In this document: piece by piece, positions 59,916-64,000 of the stretch
How the letters are laid out: each line of letters opens with the position of its first letter
How positions within the stretch are numbered: position 1 is the first letter of the stretch
From: an uncultured Pelagibacteraceae bacterium
GTDB taxonomy: Bacteria; Pseudomonadota; Alphaproteobacteria; Pelagibacterales; Pelagibacteraceae
Assembly: GCA_902571135.1 (NCBI GenBank)
Contig: CACGAU010000005.1
Coordinates: 1 to 64,000, forward strand
Direction: 5' to 3'
Length of the DNA: 64,000 nucleotides
Notes under the pieces: model-generated
The model's input: the letters and a program-made list of their open reading frames with translations, nothing else
Told to the model about the DNA's origin: nothing
Databases searched by the model: none
Made by a program: the position numbers and the translations under genes

Positions 59916-61304
59916 ATGAAATTAAGAAAAGAATTTGACAGTATTGGAAGCATAAATGTACCAAATGATAAATATTGGGGAGCATCTACTCAGAGATCCA
60001 ATAAATTTTTTAATATTGGAAAAATTTTAGTAAATATTTCAATCATTAAATCAATTTCAATTATCAAAAGATCGGCTGCAATAGTTCATGCAAAAGACAA
60101 ATTGATAGATGGAAGAATTTCTAAAGCAATAATCAAAGCATCAGACGAAGTAATCAAAGGTAAATTAGATGAAAACTTCCCTTTAAAAGTCTGGCAAACA
60201 GGTTCCGGAACACAAACAAACATGAATGTAAATGAGGTCATTGCAAACAGAGCAATAGAAATTTTAGGAGGAAAAAAAGGAACAAAAAAACCCGTGCATC
60301 CAAATGATCACGTAAATAAATCACAATCTACAAATGATGTTTTTCCAACTGCGATGCATATCTCTGTAGCTAAAGAGACAATAAGTAAAATGTTACCTAG
60401 TTTAAAAATTTTAGAAAAGGAGCTAAAGAGAAAATCAAATGAATTTAAAAATATAGTTAAAATTGGAAGAACTCATTTACAAGATGCTACTCCATTATCT
60501 CTTGGACAAGAATTTTCAGGATATCATTTTCAAGTTAAAAAAAGTATCGAAAGAATAGAGTATGCTTTAAATGAAATACTATTTCTTGCGCAAGGAGGCA
60601 CAGCCGTTGGAACTGGAATAAATTCAAAAAAAAATTTTGATAAAAAAATTGTAAAAGAAATCGCTAAATTTACAAAAATTAAATTTAAACCAGCTCCAAA
60701 TAAATTTGCAGAACTTGCGGCACATGATGCAATAGTAAATTTTTCAGGTGCTTTAAATACATGTGCGGTAGCTTTAATGAAAATATCTAATGATATAAGA
60801 TTTTTAGGTTCAGGCCCTAGAGCAGGTTATGGAGAATTAATTTTACCAGAGAACGAGCCAGGTTCATCAATAATGCCAGGTAAAGTAAATCCAACACAAT
60901 GTGAGGCTGTAACTATGGTTTGCGTTAAAGTTATTGGAAACCATAACGGAATAACAATGGCAGGTTCACATGGACATTTTGAACTAAATGTTTTTAAACC
61001 TTTAATTGCACATAATATTTTACAATCAATCGATTTAATAGCTGACAGCACAAAAAATTTTGCTCTTTATTGCGTCAAAGGAATAAAAGCTAATAAAAAA
61101 AAAATTCAAGAACATCTAGATAATTCTCTAATGTTGGTAACCGCACTCGCTCCTCATATTGGATATGATAACGCTGCTAAAATTGCAAAAACTGCACTTA
61201 AAAATAATACAACTTTAAAGCATGAAACTTTAAAGACAGGACTAATAACCGAAAAAGACTACAATAAAATTGTTGATCCTAAAAAGATGATTTACCCAGC
61301 ATAG
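59916..61304 (+). CDS. fumC: Class II fumarate hydratase
   Basis: [55 protein letters not shown]. Confidence 0.97.
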   Translation: MKLRKEFDSIGSINVPNDKYWGASTQRSNKFFNIGKILVNISIIKSISIIKRSAAIVHAKDKLIDGRISKAIIKASDEVIKGKLDENFPLKVWQTGSGTQTNMNVNEVIANRAIEILGGKKGTKKPVHPNDHVNKSQSTNDVFPTAMHISVAKETISKMLPSLKILEKELKRKSNEFKNIVKIGRTHLQDATPLSLGQEFSGYHFQVKKSIERIEYALNEILFLAQGGTAVGTGINSKKNFDKKIVKEIAKFTKIKFKPAPNKFAELAAHDAIVNFSGALNTCAVALMKISNDIRFLGSGPRAGYGELILPENEPGSSIMPGKVNPTQCEAVTMVCVKVIGNHNGITMAGSHGHFELNVFKPLIAHNILQSIDLIADSTKNFALYCVKGIKANKKKIQEHLDNSLMLVTALAPHIGYDNAAKIAKTALKNNTTLKHETLKTGLITEKDYNKIVDPKKMIYPA

Positions 61305-62791
61305 CTCTTAATCGCTTGGTTTAATAAGTTTTTAAAATAAATTTTATTTTGTAAATCATCTTTTTTTAAAATTATATTACTTAGAATTTTATTAACATTA
61401 TCATTAATTTTGTTGTCAATTTTAATATCTTTTAACTCGGCTATTTTTTGGTCAAAACTATAAGTAAAATTTAAATCAATTTGATTAACTTGATTTCTAT
61501 AATTTTTTGGTGTTAAAAGAAATTTATATAAATTATTGTAATCTCTTACTTTTATCTTTAGCTTTCCATCCAAAACTAATTCTCCGTTTCTAACAAAAAT
61601 CAAACTCTCGAGTAATTCAAAATCTGCTATGTCTTTCCATTGAAATTTTGTCTTGTCTGTATCTATTAAACCTTCTTGAATTTTTAAATTTAAACTAACA
61701 TTTTTAAAGTTTGAATTTTTATAAACACTTTCCGCATTTATATTTAATTTAAAATCAATATTTTTATTATTTAATATTTCTGTTTTTAAAAGTTGAGCTA
61801 AAATAGCATTAGAACCAAATAGATAATTTAAATTTATTTGATCTGAATTGCCTTCTAAATTTGCATAAAAGGGTTTGAAATTAAATTTGCCTTTATAAGT
61901 AACATCTGGTTGATCAATTTTATCAAATATATGAAAATCAAATAAATTTTTTTCAATTTTATAATCTACAAGTCTTTTTATTTTATTTAAATTAAGTTTT
62001 GATTTACCAATTTTTTTATTATTCTCAAAGATCAATTCATTTTCAATATTGAGCTTCATTAAATCAAGATTAATTTTAGATAAATTTTTCTTGTTATCTT
62101 CACTAAAAAAAGATTCTACTGAAAAAGGAATATTAAATATTTCATTTTCTGAATAAAAAATATTTTTTAATTTTTTTGAATCAAAATAATATTTCATCTT
62201 AAAAATTTTGGCTATAAACAAAACTTCATCTTCTATATTTTTAAAAAAAACATTGCTATTATTAATTGTTATTTTTCCACCTTGGAAACCTCTATTTAAT
62301 AGCTCTATAAAAAAATTATAATTTTTTGTATCAAGATTAAAATTTGTGTTTTCTAAAATCATATCTCTTATTTCAATATCCTTTATTGAAAAAAGATTAT
62401 CAAATGATATGAAAATTTTTAATTTACTAATTTCAGCAATTTCTTTTTTATTATCAAGAATTTTAGAGTCTGTAGTTATGAAATGAGGTCTGGGAAAAAA
62501 GTTATATTTTATATTTTGAGAAAATTTAAAATTTAAATCATATTTGACTTGAAACTCATTTTTTAACCTTTTTGAAATATCAGTTTGATTGAAAAAAGTA
62601 GGTAATAATAAATAAGATACAGAAATAACAAAAAGTGCGACAAAAGTTAAAATTATTTTATTATTTTTAAATAAATAACTTAAATTTTTAGAATTTAACT
62701 TGTTTAAATTTTTTTCTAAAAGAATATTAATAAATTTATTAATGTTTTTTAAATGTTTTACAAAAAAATTTGTTTTACTCATAACAATCAA
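61292..62791 (-). CDS. AsmA-like membrane-anchored protein
   Basis: Single N-terminal [17 protein letters not shown] and [20 protein letters not shown] resemble AsmA-family proteins. Confidence 0.6.
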   Translation of the reverse strand: MIVMSKTNFFVKHLKNINKFINILLEKNLNKLNSKNLSYLFKNNKIILTFVALFVISVSYLLLPTFFNQTDISKRLKNEFQVKYDLNFKFSQNIKYNFFPRPHFITTDSKILDNKKEIAEISKLKIFISFDNLFSIKDIEIRDMILENTNFNLDTKNYNFFIELLNRGFQGGKITINNSNVFFKNIEDEVLFIAKIFKMKYYFDSKKLKNIFYSENEIFNIPFSVESFFSEDNKKNLSKINLDLMKLNIENELIFENNKKIGKSKLNLNKIKRLVDYKIEKNLFDFHIFDKIDQPDVTYKGKFNFKPFYANLEGNSDQINLNYLFGSNAILAQLLKTEILNNKNIDFKLNINAESVYKNSNFKNVSLNLKIQEGLIDTDKTKFQWKDIADFELLESLIFVRNGELVLDGKLKIKVRDYNNLYKFLLTPKNYRNQVNQIDLNFTYSFDQKIAELKDIKIDNKINDNVNKILSNIILKKDDLQNKIYFKNLLNQAIKSYAG

Positions 62792-62816
62792 GAAATCTTA
62801 TAAAGGATTATTTTAA

Positions 62817-64000
62817 ATGATAAACAAAGATTATTTAGAAAATTTAAATGATGCCCAAAAAGAAGCTGTTCTTCATCTAGATGGCCCACTTTTGATTGTG
62901 GCTGGGGCCGGATCTGGAAAAACAAAAGTTTTAACTTCTAGAATTGCTAATATTATTAAAGAAAAAAAGGCATTTCCAAATCAAATCTTGGCAGTAACAT
63001 TTACAAATAAAGCTGCTAAAGAAATGCAAAATAGAGTCAGCAAAATACTCGGCTCTACCGCAGTCGGACTTTCATGGCTAGGCACATTTCATTCTATTTG
63101 TGCGAAATTGTTGCGAAAACATGCATCTGCTGCGAAACTTAATTCCAATTTTACTATTATTGATTCAGATGATCAGATCAGACTCATTAAAAATATTTGT
63201 AAGGCTGAAAATATTGATATTAAACAATTGTCTCCAAGGTTTATATTGGCAATAATTGATCGTTGGAAAAATAAAGGATTTTATCCTAATGAAGTAATAA
63301 TCAATAAAAAAGATCTTTATGAAAAAACAATTCTTCCACTTTATAAAACTTATCAACAAAAATTAACCGACCTTAACTCTTGTGACTTTGGAGATCTTAT
63401 TTTGCATGCTGTTAAAATTTTAGAATTTAATACAGATATTAGAGAAATATATTCGAAAAATTTTAAATATATTCTTGTTGATGAATATCAAGATACAAAT
63501 TTTATTCAAAGTAAATGGCTGAATCTCCTATCAGAAAAAAATAAAAATATTTGCTGTGTAGGGGATGATGATCAATCGATTTATAGTTGGAGGGGTGCAG
63601 AAATTAAAAATTTTTTAGAATTTGATCAAGTTTATAAAAATACAAAAGTAATAAGATTAGAGCAAAATTATAGATCTTCTCAGAATATTTTATCTGTAGC
63701 TTCAAACCTTATTTCTAATAATCAAAATAGAGTTGGGAAAACATTGATTACTACAATGGAAGAGGGTGATCCAGTGCAATTAAACTGTTTTAAAAATGGT
63801 AAAGATGAAGCAACTGGGATTTCTGATGAAATCGAAAAAAAAATAAAAAAAAAGTTTTCATATAATAATATTGCAATTTTAGTTAGAGCCATTTTTCAAA
63901 CACGTGAATTTGAGGAAAGATTTCTTAAAATTGGTATGCCTTACAGAATATTGGGTGGTACAAAATTTTACGAAAGAGCAGAAATTAAAGATTGTGTTGC
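62817..64000 (+). CDS. uvrD: UvrD/Rep/PcrA-type superfamily 1 helicase (3' end outside window)
   Basis: Hand translation MINKDYLENLNDAQKEAVLHLDGPLLIVAGAGSGKTKVLTSRIANII...AVTFTNKAAKEMQNRV...ILVDEYQDTNFIQ...VGDDDQSIYSWRGAEIKNFL; open to the window edge. Confidence 0.95.
   Translation, partial: MINKDYLENLNDAQKEAVLHLDGPLLIVAGAGSGKTKVLTSRIANIIKEKKAFPNQILAVTFTNKAAKEMQNRVSKILGSTAVGLSWLGTFHSICAKLLRKHASAAKLNSNFTIIDSDDQIRLIKNICKAENIDIKQLSPRFILAIIDRWKNKGFYPNEVIINKKDLYEKTILPLYKTYQQKLTDLNSCDFGDLILHAVKILEFNTDIREIYSKNFKYILVDEYQDTNFIQSKWLNLLSEKNKNICCVGDDDQSIYSWRGAEIKNFLEFDQVYKNTKVIRLEQNYRSSQNILSVASNLISNNQNRVGKTLITTMEEGDPVQLNCFKNGKDEATGISDEIEKKIKKKFSYNNIAILVRAIFQTREFEERFLKIGMPYRILGGTKFYERAEIKDCV

Noticed and set aside
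63165-63359. 64-aa minus-strand ORF near the right edge
   Set aside because: Lies inside the UvrD-type helicase frame, which the ORF track omitted because it has no stop in the window.
1-64000. CRISPR arrays, insertion sequences, prophage, toxin-antitoxin or restriction systems
   Set aside because: No regularly spaced repeats, transposase, integrase or defence-protein motifs were recognised while reading the ORFs and spacers.

Overview
AT-rich, tightly packed bacterial chromosome segment that looks like a streamlined marine alphaproteobacterium of the SAR11/Pelagibacterales type (inferred from gene content, proteorhodopsin, very short spacers and base composition; no database search was possible). 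Most of it is housekeeping and metabolic: a Cys-type formate dehydrogenase, the glycine cleavage operon with a tandem glycine riboswitch, 5-oxoprolinase pxpABC, a TRAP transporter, guaAB, pssA/psd, icd, alaS, recA, tolC, umuDC, proteorhodopsin with desaturase, ferredoxin and ferredoxin reductase, prpE, nadAC, fumC, one tRNA-Leu(GAG) and a 3'-truncated UvrD-type helicase. The items most worth a second look are: (1) a 12-nt perfect complementarity between the gcvT start-codon region and the linker between the two glycine aptamers, which overlaps the aptamer-2 P1 strand; (2) a block of exported proteins (DUF1800, DUF1501, a serine hydrolase and three jelly-roll/polysaccharide-lyase-like proteins) at 39.0-45.6 kb, the best candidate for an undescribed system; (3) SOS-like GAAC-N7-GAAC and GAAC-N7-GTAC motifs at umuDC and recA; (4) a blue-type proteorhodopsin followed by two hairpins and a redox/desaturase set; (5) an IMP dehydrogenase without CBS domains; (6) a CFA-synthase/DUF1365/FAD-oxidoreductase lipid-modification cluster with TspO; (7) a homopolymer frameshift in a GT39-like gene. 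No CRISPR, rRNA, prophage or insertion sequence was seen.
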